Origin: Channa striata
Lineage: Eukaryota; Chordata; Actinopteri; Anabantiformes; Channidae
DNA: 64,000 bases
NCBI GenBank assembly: GCA_033026295.1
Contig: CM065172.1
Span: 17,665,165-17,729,164 of the forward strand
Reading direction: 5' to 3'
Shown: positions 1 to 11,930 of the stretch, piece after piece
How the letters are laid out: the number at the start of each line of letters is the position of its first letter
How positions within the stretch are numbered: position 1 is the first letter of the stretch
Translations under genes and position numbers: made by a program
The notes under the pieces: generated by a model
The model's input: only the letters and a program-made list of their open reading frames with translations
The model's database searches: none
Told to the model about the DNA's origin: nothing

Positions 1-1070
1 GCTGTGAGAAAAAAGGCAGGCTTCAGTTTGGTGGAAAACACTGAGGAAACTGCTGATTACTTCACATTTGCAGAGTGCGTCTAGGTTTTTTGTCCTGATG
101 CAATTAAATCTTTAGTGATGGTGCTCAGGTGTGCAAGTGAATCACTGAGCTATAGGTCCAAGTTCACGTTCAGTCATTTTTATCATTTTAGGAGAGACAA
201 GTCCTATTTATTAACAGACAAACTGTTTGTCCAGTACTTAATGCATTATTTTCTCTATGGTACAGAGTCCATTGGGATGGAAGAGACACACACACAAAAT
301 CAGATAATATTACGTAATCATCACACACATTGAAAAGTCAATGGGTTACTTTGAAATGATGTTTTATTTTAAATGTTTTTTGTCTATCAGCTGTTAATCA
401 CTCATCGACAAGTTACAGCCTTTATATTATATATACAACCTGCTATATTGTGCATGTATTATCATAAATAAAATCATGTTTTAATGCATATTGTTAGCTG
501 ATTGCTACTGTGCATCTGAGCAAAAAGCTGGTAGACAGAAAAGGAACCAGTCATGGAAGCAAGATTAATGAAATGTTACTTCAATGCAGTTATCCAGCTA
601 ATTATGTCATCCTGCTTCTAAAGACAGGGATTTGAGGAGGCTATGATTTTTGCTTACCAGTGTCTCTCACTACCAGTGTGTTAACAAACATAAGTGTACC
701 TTGATGTGAAGCAGTGGAAAAAAGGGAGACTGGTGGTGAGCTCTGAACAATGACTAGTTTACACTCGCCACATTTTAAGGTTCTGTTACATTACTGTGTA
801 TCTGTATCTCTTTGCTCAACTATCCGTACTTCAGTAGTGGTTGCACATTGTGCTAATTAGGACAGGGAGATAACCAGGTCCTCGGCACCAGTGCAGGGAA
901 AGCACAAAATTACTGCTAGTCTCATCAACTTGCCGCCATGTTGCTCTGTTGGGAGAACAAAACAGAGCACAGAGCGAGCCCTTCTGTTTATTTCCTGGCA
1001 TTCTTCTTTCAGGCATTATCTCAAAGCCATAAACATTATCTCTGTGCCAATTACTTTCATCTTTTCCCAG
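1..1070. other. non-coding DNA left of the first visible ninj1 exon
   Basis: No exon could be supported here. The reading frame of the ninj1 exon happens to stay open upstream to about position 891, but the splice acceptor at 1069-1070 (pyrimidine tract then cag) marks the exon start, so the upstream part is read as intron. The N-terminal exon of ninj1 is probably left of the window. Confidence 0.5.
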
Positions 1071-4013
1071 GCCTCCCAACCAGATGCTTGGCCCAGCAGC
1101 ACGGCCCCACTGAATATGAACCACTATGCCAATAAGAAGAATGCAGCTGAGAGCATGCTGGATGTGGCTCTGCTGATGGCCAATGCTTCCCAGCTAAAGG
1201 CTGTGCTGGACCAGGGGCCAAACTTCTCCTTTTACACCCCCATTATCACCCTGATCAGCATCTCCCTCTGTCTGCAGGTCACAGTTGGCATCCTGCTTAT
1301 CTTCATAGGTGAGAAAAAAGAACAGAGCCCGAGCTCTGTTGTTGTCTGGTAAGCTTCACTTCTCTCGACTTACCTTTTTTGTGTCCCCTACACCCTGTCA
1401 TTCAGCAGTATTGGAACCTTTCTCCAGCCCCCACCAATGTCAAGTTCACTGACCTAACAAACAATCCATTACCGATACGACCCTAACCGTTACCATGGCA
1501 ACCGGGCTTGTCTGACAGCAGGTCAGAGTTCACATTTAGTGCTGCTGTCAGCAATGGAGGAGTCCAAGGAGTTTGGTTTATTTCTGGGGTGTGTGTGAAA
1601 ATGTGTCAATATGTGTCAATGTCCACGTCTACTCAAGTCTTGCAACAAACAGAAATGTCCCAAAAAGAAACCAAACTGAATATTAGAGGAGTAGTTAGGA
1701 GTAGAGGAGTTAGGATGAGATGTGGCAGTACAGGTTACAATTTCAATTAATTTTGCCCTGACACGCTGGCCTACAGGAATGTGTGTATGTGCTGTCTCAC
1801 TCCTCAGCTATGAATCAAATATGATTCGTTTTGAATTTCTAACTAGGTTTCTCTTTTTTTGTATTTTGACAACATAGATATCCTTAATTTACCAGTTTTA
1901 TGTTACAAATTACAAAAAATTTTATTAAAAACAGTACTAATTTAGATTTGCTTTATAAAGGATCACATGTCAAAAACAAAAGCACGTGAGAGTAATCACA
2001 CGTTCATTAAATGCCTTTAGCCATCCACTGAATCCTGTGACTCTACTGGCCCCCCAAGCCCATGCAGCCCCCCACCTTCTTGTCTCCACCAGAATATCAA
2101 ACACACTGGCGTTGCTCTTTTCATTCCCTTTTCTTCATTTCCTTTTGACTGTTCTGAACCCGATTCCCCTCTCTGCTCTCACTCTTTCCCTCCCCTTCCT
2201 CCCCAGTGGATCCAGCTCTGTCTAATGGAGGCAACGTAGCGTGATGTGAGTGGCCTACATATTACCTCCCCACCCCATAACCCCCAACCCCAACACATCC
2301 CACCCCAGGCAGATCACACTCCCACACACACACACAGTCAGTTGGGTTCCTTCCAGTTCAACTTTGGTGATCTCCTACAAATAGAGAAATACGTACATGT
2401 TCACATTGTAGAGTCACAGCTTTTGCATACTCACTCCTACTAGTACACACACAGCTTTCTGAGAATCTTTTAGTTTTAACATTATTCATAGGGCAGTGCC
2501 TTTGATTATGATGTTGATGATGTCATTATCACAACATAGATTATTTTTAAAGTGTTATAAGTGCTGTTTGTCTTTAAAACACTAATTTTACACTGTGACC
2601 TAGATGATTAATAGAAATTTTGTCACTGTATGTTTTAAAGGCAGCACGGGAGAGAAGGCAATACTTTATTTCATTTGTTATATAAAACGATAATTAAAGC
2701 AAGACAGTTTGTTGAGTTTTTAGATTAAATGCATTTCAAAATATTTCTGCCATTGTTACACACCGTATTTCTCGTGTGCAGCCATTGTACGAAATTGTAC
2801 ACCAGTACATTTCAATTTCTTTTCTATTATGATATTCTTTTATTGGTTTGGTGTGTTACCAAACGGACTTCCTCTGAAATAAAAAACAATTTATAAAATG
2901 TAATTAGTCATTTACAAAGAGACATATGTTGTGTCGATATTAATGCAAAGGACAGTATAGTCATTTGTTAAACTTGTCATCTGCAAAGAAAAAACACACA
3001 AAACAACAGTCAGTACAGGTATTATGTAAAATATATTGTTCCACTTTCTGATTTGGAAATATGTCTAAAAGCTTTATAAGCTGTAATTGATCATTTATAA
3101 ATAATTATGTTTGTTTACGAATGCTTTAAAGAATGGCAAATTAACAATGACAAGAATTTCTAGGATGTGGGAAATCTTCGAGCTTGACATCTTACTAATA
3201 GTTTAATGTATTAGAAAGATGATTCCAAGCCACCAGGTCTGCAGTTAAAAATATTATTATTTCATTAACTGTAATGCATGTTTATATAAAGAACTAGCAA
3301 AAAGTTAATTACATTTGGTAATAAATCATTAATAAAGGGTTTGACAAACATCCACTAATTCAATGAAACTAAAAATGTTTATAAGGTGTTTATACATGGA
3401 TTATGGTCCAGATGCATTTGCAGAGGAGTGGTCAAACATCACACCAGGTAAGGTGTTCATCTAATAATTAGTTGTTGTTCTTATAATTGTTCAATAGTAA
3501 TAAAAACTAAACTTATTAGCCAGCAACAGAACCATTGGTTACAACCTATAAACTCTATAAACCTGATGGCAAAAAGTGAAAGCCCAAATGTTTTTGTCCT
3601 CCTCCTCATCTGTGGTTGCAGATGAATCACATTACACCTTTATCCTTATATGCCCTTGTCAAAATGACATATCTGATACTCTGCATTTATATTCGATCAC
3701 TAGTGAGCTCTCTGGACCCAGAATTAAGCATGTATAGATTTACGGTTGGCGGTAAATCCGTGTGTCACAATGACTTGGCTTCCGTCCCAGAATAAAGTAG
3801 ATTGCTGATGTTTTATTTAACATGTAGTGGGTGTGTGTTTGTGTGTTGTAAAAAGTGGTTTTGTTTACAGTTCGATGGAACCTGAATGATGAGCAAAAGC
3901 ACTGGAGGCTGAACATTATGGAAAACTTGGCCACAGGCCTGGTTTTTATCATCGTGGTAGTCAACATCTTCATCACAGCATTTGGAGTCCACCGGCCAAA
4001 CCGCAGCAGCTGA
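1071..4013 (+). CDS. ninj1: ninjurin-1, partial (5' exon missing)
   Basis: Coding exons 1071-1308 and 3871-4013 join in phase 1 (G|TT gives Val) and end at TGA 4011-4013; 126 residues are visible. The first exon carries the amphipathic-helix region (HYANKKNAAESMLDVALLMA, then NASQLKAV) and the first membrane segment (from FYTPIITLIS to about LLIFI). The second begins VRWNLNDEQKHW and holds the second membrane segment (ATGLVFIIVVVNIFITAFGV). This is the ninjurin family signature at nearly full similarity. Ninjurin-1 is a two-pass plasma-membrane protein known for homophilic adhesion and for oligomerising to rupture the membrane in lytic cell death; the two adjacent lysines of the first amphipathic helix are kept. 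The choice of ninj1 over ninj2 rests mainly on the card19-susd3-fgd3 neighbourhood. The segment before HYANKK differs from mammals. The start codon is not in the window as far as I can see. Confidence 0.93.
1489..1502. promoter_or_regulatory. RFX X-box motif (GTTACCATGGCAAC)
   Basis: Two near-symmetrical half sites (GTTACC and GGCAAC) form a full match to the RFX consensus GTTRCCATGGYAAC. It lies 180 nt after the ninj1 exon ending at 1308. RFX factors bind such sites in promoters and enhancers of immune and ciliary genes. Whether this one is bound is inference. Confidence 0.5.
2207..2245 (+). other. candidate alternative (poison) exon of ninj1
   Basis: A long pyrimidine tract ends in ccccag at 2206, and a good donor gtgagt starts at 2246, framing 39 nt. 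Spliced after the upstream exon (phase 1) it would read VDPALSNGGNVA and then a TGA. Like the normal next exon it supplies a valine at the junction. Inclusion would truncate the protein right after the first membrane segment. There is no expression evidence; it may be a chance pairing of splice sites. Confidence 0.25.
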
Positions 4014-6885
4014 ACAAGAACACACGCGGGTATCATTTCTGTTTTGCTAATCACATATACTCTTTATTTCCCCCTCCGTTTCTGTTCCCTTGTCTCTATT
4101 CAACTAGGTATTTTCGCTCCTGCCTCATTGTTCACTTTGTTCCTATAGACATACATGGAGTCAGCACGTTTTTGGTCCTCTCCTGTTTGACCTGTCCTTC
4201 ACAATCCCCTCCCTGACCTACAAACACACTGCCCTCTGCATGCTCGCAGAGAAATTTCCAACAAAACATTTTTTTTTTACTAGAAAATCATTGTCCTGCA
4301 CTGCTGCAAATGCGGAGAGAAAAGCAGCTGTAGCAACGAAGAGGTCTGATGAGTACAACACAACATTTGTTCCTAGAGGACAAACAGGAAGGTGGAAACA
4401 ACAGCAGTTAGGCACATGTGATCTCACACCGTCTCCTTCAGTGGCCCAGAGTGACCCCGCACACTGGCCACACACAAAACGCTGAACCACAGTCACGCAC
4501 AGATGAACTGGCTTCACTTTTTTAATTGTGCTGATGACATTTAAGCTAGATGTCACGGTGCATGTGCAGACACCTTAGACCAGGAGGTTTGCTGGGTCTG
4601 CTGAGCACATGTATGCGAGAGCAGGGTGTGTCTCAACTCGCTCAAAGGTCTGAACCACCTCCACGGCCGTAAACTCACCAACACATCTGTCTTCAACCAC
4701 AGGCGTCATGCCTAACATTCAATTATAACAATGTTTGGTGGTGCCATGACTCCGTGTGCTATGAGCTGGAATGTGTCTGTGGTTTTCTGGACCAGCAGAT
4801 GGTGAGTCAGAGTCAACACAGCACAGACCCCAGCAGAACTGCTTGTTAAACTGGAAGCCTTAATTAGACTGTGTTTCAGCAGTGTCACTAAAACCCCAAT
4901 TAGAGTTCAAGCAAATGCTAATTTTAAACACTTGAGTGGCTTAACACGAGAATATAAACACAGTCTGTTTCATACAATTGTTTGCTTAATACTTATTCAT
5001 GTTCAATTTATAATTCCTTCAATGTGACTGTGACCGAAGCACCTTTCAGATGATAAACTAACGTCATAATCTTATCCTTTTCCTCCTCCACAACTATCGT
5101 TGGTAACCGTGGAAACAGCCAGACGAGCCAAGAGCCAGATTGATGACACACAGCTCCCCTCAGAGCAGATCTGTAGACTGATATATATACATAATGAATG
5201 TTCACAGTTCCTATACTTCTGGCTCTATCCCAGTCCTCAAGTTGTTAAAACTGGCTCATGGGGAGGGGAGGGAGGTAGTTGAACATGAGAGGATGCTGAT
5301 GATCCACCAATAATTTTAGGTATTGTGAAGCAGGACTATTAATAACTAGCTTTTGGGAATGTGGATGCCGGTTTTCAAACTGAACAATCACCCGCGTGAC
5401 ACTTCCTACCCCCCCCTCGACATTGCTTCTGGCATCCCTCTCATGTGTTGGTTTATCTTTGCTAAGAAGACAGAGGTGGGAAAGTCCTGCTTAGTCTCCA
5501 AATCTCCAGAGATTAGACACTAGGCCTCTCTTTTAAAAGCTGAACTGTACATACCATCTTTGATGTAGCTGTCTTCCACAGCCTCTTTGTTATAAGCTTG
5601 AAAGGGTTTGAAGTATGGAATACATCCACGTTGCCGACATGTCCTTGTTGATCAATCAAGTAAACAGCATTTAATCTAGCATTTAATTAAGCTGACTTTA
5701 ACCATTCAGTCAATTTGATAGTAATCATTAATTAATGAGAACTGTCTGTTGCTCCCAATTGCCATTCTTACAGCCCACGAGACCATTTTCCATGATTCCC
5801 AACTACCACTTTAGTGCGATGAGGGAGCAGTGCCCTCTAGTGCATATACTTACGCTTTTCAATCAATGAGATAAATGTTTTATCATCATCATCTCAATTT
5901 CATGTTGGCAGTACAAGCAAGAAACTTGATCTGGGAGCAGACTAGACAGGAAACCAGAAAAGCTAATCAGTGCTGTGAATTTTCCTTTTTGAAAACCACA
6001 TAGTATATTATTATATAGTGTATTTAATGCTAATGAAGTGTATGTGTATTTTTATAAATATTTATCAATTTATTAACATACTAGATTATAAATTAATGCA
6101 ACTCCAAATACTGTCACACTTTTGTGCTTTATTCGAGCAAACGCTGAACAATGTTATAATGCACTTTAAGTCGGCAGATTTTTTACAGCCTTTTTATTAC
6201 ATTAATATAAAGGCACGGGAGGTAGGTGAGCTGGTGAAAAGATCTGTTGTGAAAACTTATTGTAATATATGTTACACTGTCAAAATCAAGTAATTGCGTC
6301 CACCCACACAGCTGTTTTCTCTTATGTGGTCTAATTGGACCTTCTCAAGCCCATGCGGGAGTGTACAAACTGACTGATAGACGTTTCCCCTCGTCCTGCT
6401 GTTGTTCTTTGTATCCATAAGGGTGGGACCTTGGAGCGTGTAGATGGAGCTGGTGATGATAATTGACACCATAGCTCCACCTAGCAGAGGTCTAATGCGC
6501 CACAGTAATTCAAAGCACCTGTGTGGGTGTTCAGCTACCTCACTTGCAGTCAGTTAAATGTTGCGTTTCATTTTAACTGAAAATGTGACAGTCATTGTTA
6601 TTTCTGTACACAAAACATCCAGGCAAGTCTCATACATGCAAGTAACATAGAGGACATTGTGTCTTTGTGTGACTTATTGTGTGACACAATATGTTATGCT
6701 CATTTCATCTTATGTGATATTCAAAAACATGTCAGTATTTGTATACTTTAAGTAATGAAATATATTAAATTTTATGAGGAAACTACACCTGTGAAAGTGT
6801 ATATGGGTTTGGCAGAGCAATGAGGTAAAATTCAGTTTGCTGTGAGCAAAAGTCTACTACTTATCTTTCCAGCACTTGTACTGCC
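4014..6885. other. intergenic DNA between convergent ninj1 and card19, with both 3' UTRs
   Basis: The two genes converge here, as in mammals. I saw no AATAAA on the + strand in this interval, so the ninj1 3' end is not defined. An AATAAA on the - strand near 6195-6200 may serve card19. The rest is AT-rich with no supported gene. An imperfect X-box (GTAACCGTGGAAAC) lies at 5103-5116. Confidence 0.6.
6195..6200 (-). terminator. candidate card19 polyadenylation signal
   Basis: AATAAA on the - strand, about 690 nt after the card19 stop codon. It is the first canonical hexamer met downstream of that stop. No cleavage-site evidence is available. Confidence 0.3.
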
Positions 6886-9800
6886 TTACTTTTTGTGCTT
6901 ATCAACTTCGGCATAGGAAATTAAAACATCTTTAGCACCTTTACTGAGTCTTGCTGCAGAGCAGTGAAGAAAAGGACCAGAAGTTCTCAGCGTCTCAGCC
7001 TCTGCTGGCAGAAAAGTGGCAACAATGAATGTTAAGACGTATGGAGAGAGTGGTCAATAGATTATAAATGGAGAGTGAAAATTATGTTTTCAAGAAAAAC
7101 TCTAAATTTTTTAATTACATATCTTTATATACTTACACATAATTATTGATACTCAAACCCAAGTCATTCTTTGTGACTCACCTCCATAATAGTACAGCAA
7201 TGCTATTCCAACAACAAAACTAAAACAGCTCAGAAAGAACATTGGTCCTTCAGAAAAAAAAAAGAAGAAATGAAGATTCCATCAGTAAGTAGTAGACCAA
7301 TAACATAAAAGAACATAGTATGAAATAAACTAAATAACAAAGACAAACCTAACTGTACATATAGCTTGCACAGAGTCCAAAGCTACTCTGTGCTTAAACA
7401 AGCCAGTATTTATTTGTCTCACTAATCACTTGCAGTCACTGAGTCAATGATGACCCATTTCCCTTTGACCCAGTGGATGCTCTTGTGCCTGTTGAAAAGA
7501 ATGCAGAACAGAAGCTGTTTTGGATGAGGGTTTCCACAGGAGCTTAACCGACCCACAAAGCCGGAGTCCTGAATGTAATGTGATGATGAATGGCGGAACT
7601 ACGTTTGTGACAGCAGGGTTTAAAAGTTCAGCAGACAACTAGGTATTTTGAACAAAGCCACACAAATTGTAAGAGCACAGCATTTGAAAAGCCATCCCAC
7701 TAGTCATTTAGCCGAATTCAACTACGACTGGAGTCAAAAGATTAAAGGCCTGTTTCGGCCCCTTGTCCAGTACACTGCACTACTCTATTATCTCCCACGG
7801 TAATACACTCATCCACAGGTTTCAGTTCAAGCTGGTTTAATCTTTAAACAGGTCATTCTTCACAATGCAAGTTTGGTTTGACTATTTTCTTTTTTAAAAA
7901 AAGAACATAAATGCAACAAAGAATAAAGTATTAGATTAGATCACCAAGGGCAACGCATTACACGATAAAAATGAACATGCATGTCAATATCAAAACCTCT
8001 ATCACGTCACACAAATACAAAAACGTACAATGACCTTTTGTGTCCTGCCCTCATTTCAGAGTTATGTTCTCATCTTGTTTTAATGCAGTTATGGGACTTC
8101 AGGTTGGCCTTTAGAGTAGGTATAGAATCATAGATAATCCCCTTGGAAAATTTCACATTTTCTTTGTTGATTTTTGTTTTACATTGAATTATGGTGGATA
8201 TTTTTTTCAAGGTTTTGCACCTTGCGAGACAGTAACTATCGAGGGAGAAAGACACATATCACTCCCCTAAAGGAGTTCAGCAACGTGATAGGTGTACATT
8301 CATATAGAAAGATGCCGTAGAGGGAAAAAAGCCTCATTAAATCTTGGCTAAGGTTTGTCAGGAAGCACGTAAGAGACTCTGAAGTCAAATGGACAAAGTT
8401 TCCAAGGTCTGAAGAGACCAAAATTTAGGTTTTTCATAATGAGACATAATGACTGGTGAAGGAAATGTTCTTGTATTCATTCCCTGACTTCTGCTTATGC
8501 AATAATCAGAGTTTATTGCAATTATTTTGTCTTCTTGGCATAGATTTTGGCCAGAATACTGATTCACTGGTAACTGGATCTTCAGATACAGGAGTATTTA
8601 TACTACAATCTTTTAAACTTATTCACTGAACTCAGGTGATCTCAGCTTAACTGTGTGACTCTGGAAACCAAATGGCTGCACCAGTGATGATTACAGCCGG
8701 CGAGTCTATATACAATCACTGATTGTTATTTTTTTTGTATTAATTTAATTACTTTGTAGAGATCTTTTCCACTTTAACATGAAAGAGTTATTGCTTTTTT
8801 TGTGGAAAAACAAAAACTAAAATTATACTTTGATTCAGTGTTCAGTAGGTGAAATTCAGTATATATGTCTTGTAGTAACTGATCTAAAGCGTGTAAAGAC
8901 AACATCGTGGTCCTTTATGTGGGGACAGGATTGTGATGTTGGATTGTACCAACACTCAGAAAACAAATGTTATAGTTGCAAATCAACTCAAAAATGAGCA
9001 AACAAGGAGCCCAGCAGGGGGACTTTTCTTCATGTCATACCCTGTCTCCTCTGTTTCCAGCTCTTAAGGTGTTTCTATCTAATAAAGCCAGAATTATAAT
9101 ACATTTTAAAAATCCACTAACAAAAATAAGTAAATAATTACTCTACTGTAGTCAGAACAGGTATGTAGATTAGATTTACCTCTGTCATTAAGCGCATATC
9201 GCTCTGGGTAGACTGCCACATTGTTAGTCCATTTTGAGTCTGCCAACTCTACAAGAGAAAGTGAAATCAGTCCTTGAGTAAACACCACACTTGGGATACA
9301 GGCCTGTGTAATGTCATCCAATACTCGGAGTCAAGGCAGCACATTAGCTTCTGTCTGTACCTTAAATAGGATCAACCTACACAAGGCCAGACAGCACATT
9401 TACACAGCAGGGGGTCCACCATTACAGAACACCAGAGAAGCTGAATTACTGTGTAAATTACTGTCACCTTACTTACAGGCTACCAACAGCACAACTAGGG
9501 TCAGTGTACTGACAGGGGACTGTCATAATTTGTTCATGGTTCTAGGGGTTATCCTGCACCTTTCATTAATGTGAGAAGAGAGATTCTTAAAGTAACAAGT
9601 TGACATGTTTACACATATTATTTACAGTGACCTACTTTTTCTCAGCAAAGCGTGCGTGCTATTCATTAAGCATGCTCTGATATCTACATATAGTTCTATC
9701 TCTACATTAACACATATTCACTACAACGTTCAGAGGGTTCTCACCCGACTGCTGTTCTACTAGATCTGGTGTTCACCTCTTTGTCTGACTCTGCTGGGCA

Positions 9801-11126
9801 GGCTGGAGTAGATGTCCTCAGCGTGGATGTGGAGTCCTCTGTAAAATTCATGACACGACTCTTCACCTTTTTCATGCAGGTGCTTAAGCAGCTCAGCCAG
9901 CCGCACCTCGGTGGGGACACGTTGGTTCCTGAACTGCAGAAAGACATGCTGAATTGAGTCACTGGACAAGTCTGTACAATTTCCTTCTGAAACAGGATGT
10001 TTTTTCCCCCCCCCCAGTTCCATATATTATCTGTAGTGACCCTGTGGGCTTCCTTGTCACTGAGTATCTGGGGGTAGATCCTGTTCAGCTGCAGCACAAG
10101 CCTGTCAACCAGCTCAGTGTCCATCCTCTGATCTGAGCACAGGAAATGGGCATCCTTCTGGAGCTGCTCGTGGTAACCGTCAAGGTCTAGTCAAGAAAGA
10201 CAGAAATTAAAAGCTTACATAAAGCAGCAACAGACCAGACCCGTATCAGCTTTATTCCTAATTACTAAAGTGTCAACCTAAAGCTACGAGCTTGTGTATT
10301 ATCGGTTTGTGTTTCTTTGTAGCGTGCTACAAAGCAGATTTTATGTCTAAGCTTTGTTTTCTAGTAATCCGGTCTTGGCATCAGCGCAGCTCTGAAAATA
10401 AATAGCTAAGAAGTGCATTCCCTGTTTTAGAAAGGTGAAACTGTCTGTTTGGCCACACTTTATTTCAAAATTTCGTTGCTAAAGTCATGAGTAATGCAGT
10501 GACTTTGGATGTGTAAATACCATAAAGCTGTTACAACAGAAAGGAAAGGAAAGGATTGTCCAATTTACCAACAACTTCTCTTTGAGAGTGAGCTTTGTGC
10601 AGAACTCTTAAAAGATACAGTCCTGGATTTAATTACAGTGCCACATGTTCCTGCCGACTCCCACTTGATGTCATCTCCAGGTCAATCTGATGCTTAGAAA
10701 CTAACATTGCACAAGAATATGGAGAACCAGGAGCCGATTAATAAACTTTAATGTTTGCAGTGACTAATGATGCCTCTGCAGTTTATTCATTTCTAGGACA
10801 AAGAAAAGGTTTGTGGTTACGATTGATCCTCAACAAAAAACGCAGCAAGCAACTGATCATCAAAAGCAGATGAGTAAGAAATTGGTGAAGTCATTGTTTG
10901 TCCTGCGATCATCCACTAATATTTCATCTGTATATTTTTTCCATTACTCCTTTGTTTTTTCCTCACACATAAGATTCTTGAAATGTGTTGCCTTTAACTG
11001 GTGGCAAGGAAAGTACTAACACAAAAAGACTATTCACGTAACGCAACAGGTGACACAAACGCACCCAGACTGAAATGATCCACAACATCACCCAACATCT
11101 CAGAGCCCGATTCACAAACCTGTCAT
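6886..11126 (-). CDS. card19: caspase recruitment domain-containing protein 19 (BinCARD)
   Basis: Six coding exons on the - strand: 11120-11126, 10041-10186, 9777-9933, 9180-9248, 7182-7247, 6886-7004 (stop TAA). Phases agree at every junction and give 187 residues; human CARD19 is of similar length (about 183). The first exon contributes only ATGACAG, giving MTD as in the mammalian protein. Residues 1 to about 100 match the CARD (QLNRIYPQILSDKEA; ESCHEFYRGLHIHAEDIYSSL). Residues about 127-148 form a hydrophobic anchor (GPMFFLSCFSFVVGIALLYY), followed by a short tail. CARD19 was described as a BCL10-binding CARD protein and is reported at mitochondria through its C-terminal anchor. The last exon is the least conserved part and was placed by phase and splice site. 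Its start lies in a CpG-rich block about 0.8 kb from the susd3 stop. Confidence 0.92.
9934..10040 (-). other. card19 short intron with weak donor and G10 run
   Basis: This 107-nt intron has the donor gtcact, far from the gtragt consensus, and a tract of ten G (C10 on the + strand, 10006-10015) beginning about 26 nt inside. The acceptor is tttctgcag. No other GT keeps the frame into FRNQRVPTEV. Confidence 0.75.
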
Positions 11127-11295
11127 CGCGACAAACCCGCGGTGTTCGGGACGTGTTGGTCCGATCGGCGGCCGGCCCCAGCCTGAACTTCCGATCCTCC
11201 CCCCCGTCCCGTGCGGCCTTCCGTTACATGAGCGCGCCCGGCCCACGTGACCGAGCTCACGGCCGCACGATAATTATCGGCCGATTATGGAGATG
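11095..11295 (-). promoter_or_regulatory. CpG-rich promoter and 5' end of card19
   Basis: A local GC- and CpG-rich block in otherwise AT-rich DNA, covering the card19 ATG (11126-11124). It contains an E-box CACGTG at 11244-11249, several GGCCG/CGGCCG words, and a perfect 12-nt palindrome CGATAATTATCG at 11268-11279 (two inverted GATA cores). A promoter is inferred from composition and position. Confidence 0.55.
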
Positions 11296-11535
11296 AGAAG
11301 CAGCAAAGTTGCAAACACCGACATGCAGAGGTGCCATTTTGTTTTATTACTTTGTTCAACGCGTTTTACATTGTCAGCACTGTTAATCATTGAATTGAAT
11401 CATTTAGGCCTGCTAATAATAATTAGTATTATATTCATAATTCATTACACAGAACAGCTTTGTAAACTTTTGCATTAGTTCCTCAGTTAGAAATTGCAAC
11501 ACACAGTCTCACTCTTTGTCAGTAGCAGTCATTGA

Positions 11536-11541
11536 TTTATT
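11536..11541 (-). terminator. candidate susd3 polyadenylation signal
   Basis: AATAAA on the - strand about 390 nt past the susd3 stop and about 410 nt before the card19 ATG. A second AATAAA lies at 11343-11348, even closer to card19. Confidence 0.4.
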
Positions 11542-11930
11542 TACATTCCTTTCAAAATCTATTTACACAAATTCGACAATCATCATCCAACAAAATCCGG
11601 ATGTTATCCGGATGTCCCTCTCGCAAAACCTACTCAGCTGCCTTCTGGGTGCTATGAACCATGTCCTCACAAACACTTCAGTGGTGAACTTTAATTTAGG
11701 GTCAGTTGAGGACAAACAAGTCTCTATGCGTCCTAACTACAGGAAGTGATGTCCAGCAGGCCTGATGTCCCAAAGCTGCACCGGCTCCCCGTTTCAGACA
11801 GGGGGCAGTGTCCCACTACACTTCACACCAGGTGATGCCTTCAGAGCTTTCAGCAGACATAGCAATTCCAAGGCCAGGAAAGTTCCATTTGTACTTCCTG
11901 TAGTCCTCCCAGGTAAAGTAAACGTGTTCC

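Larger units (their letters stand above)
1309..3870 (+). other. ninj1 intron
   Basis: GT donor at 1309 and an ttgtttacag acceptor ending at 3870. It contains a perfect RFX X-box at 1489-1502, a C/T-rich acceptor-like tract ending at 2206, a C-rich stretch at about 2260-2330, and otherwise AT-rich sequence with no open frame of interest. Confidence 0.8.

Noticed and set aside
891..1070. In-frame upstream extension of the ninj1 exon
   Set aside because: A good pyrimidine tract and cag acceptor end at 1070, and the upstream residues have no ninjurin similarity.
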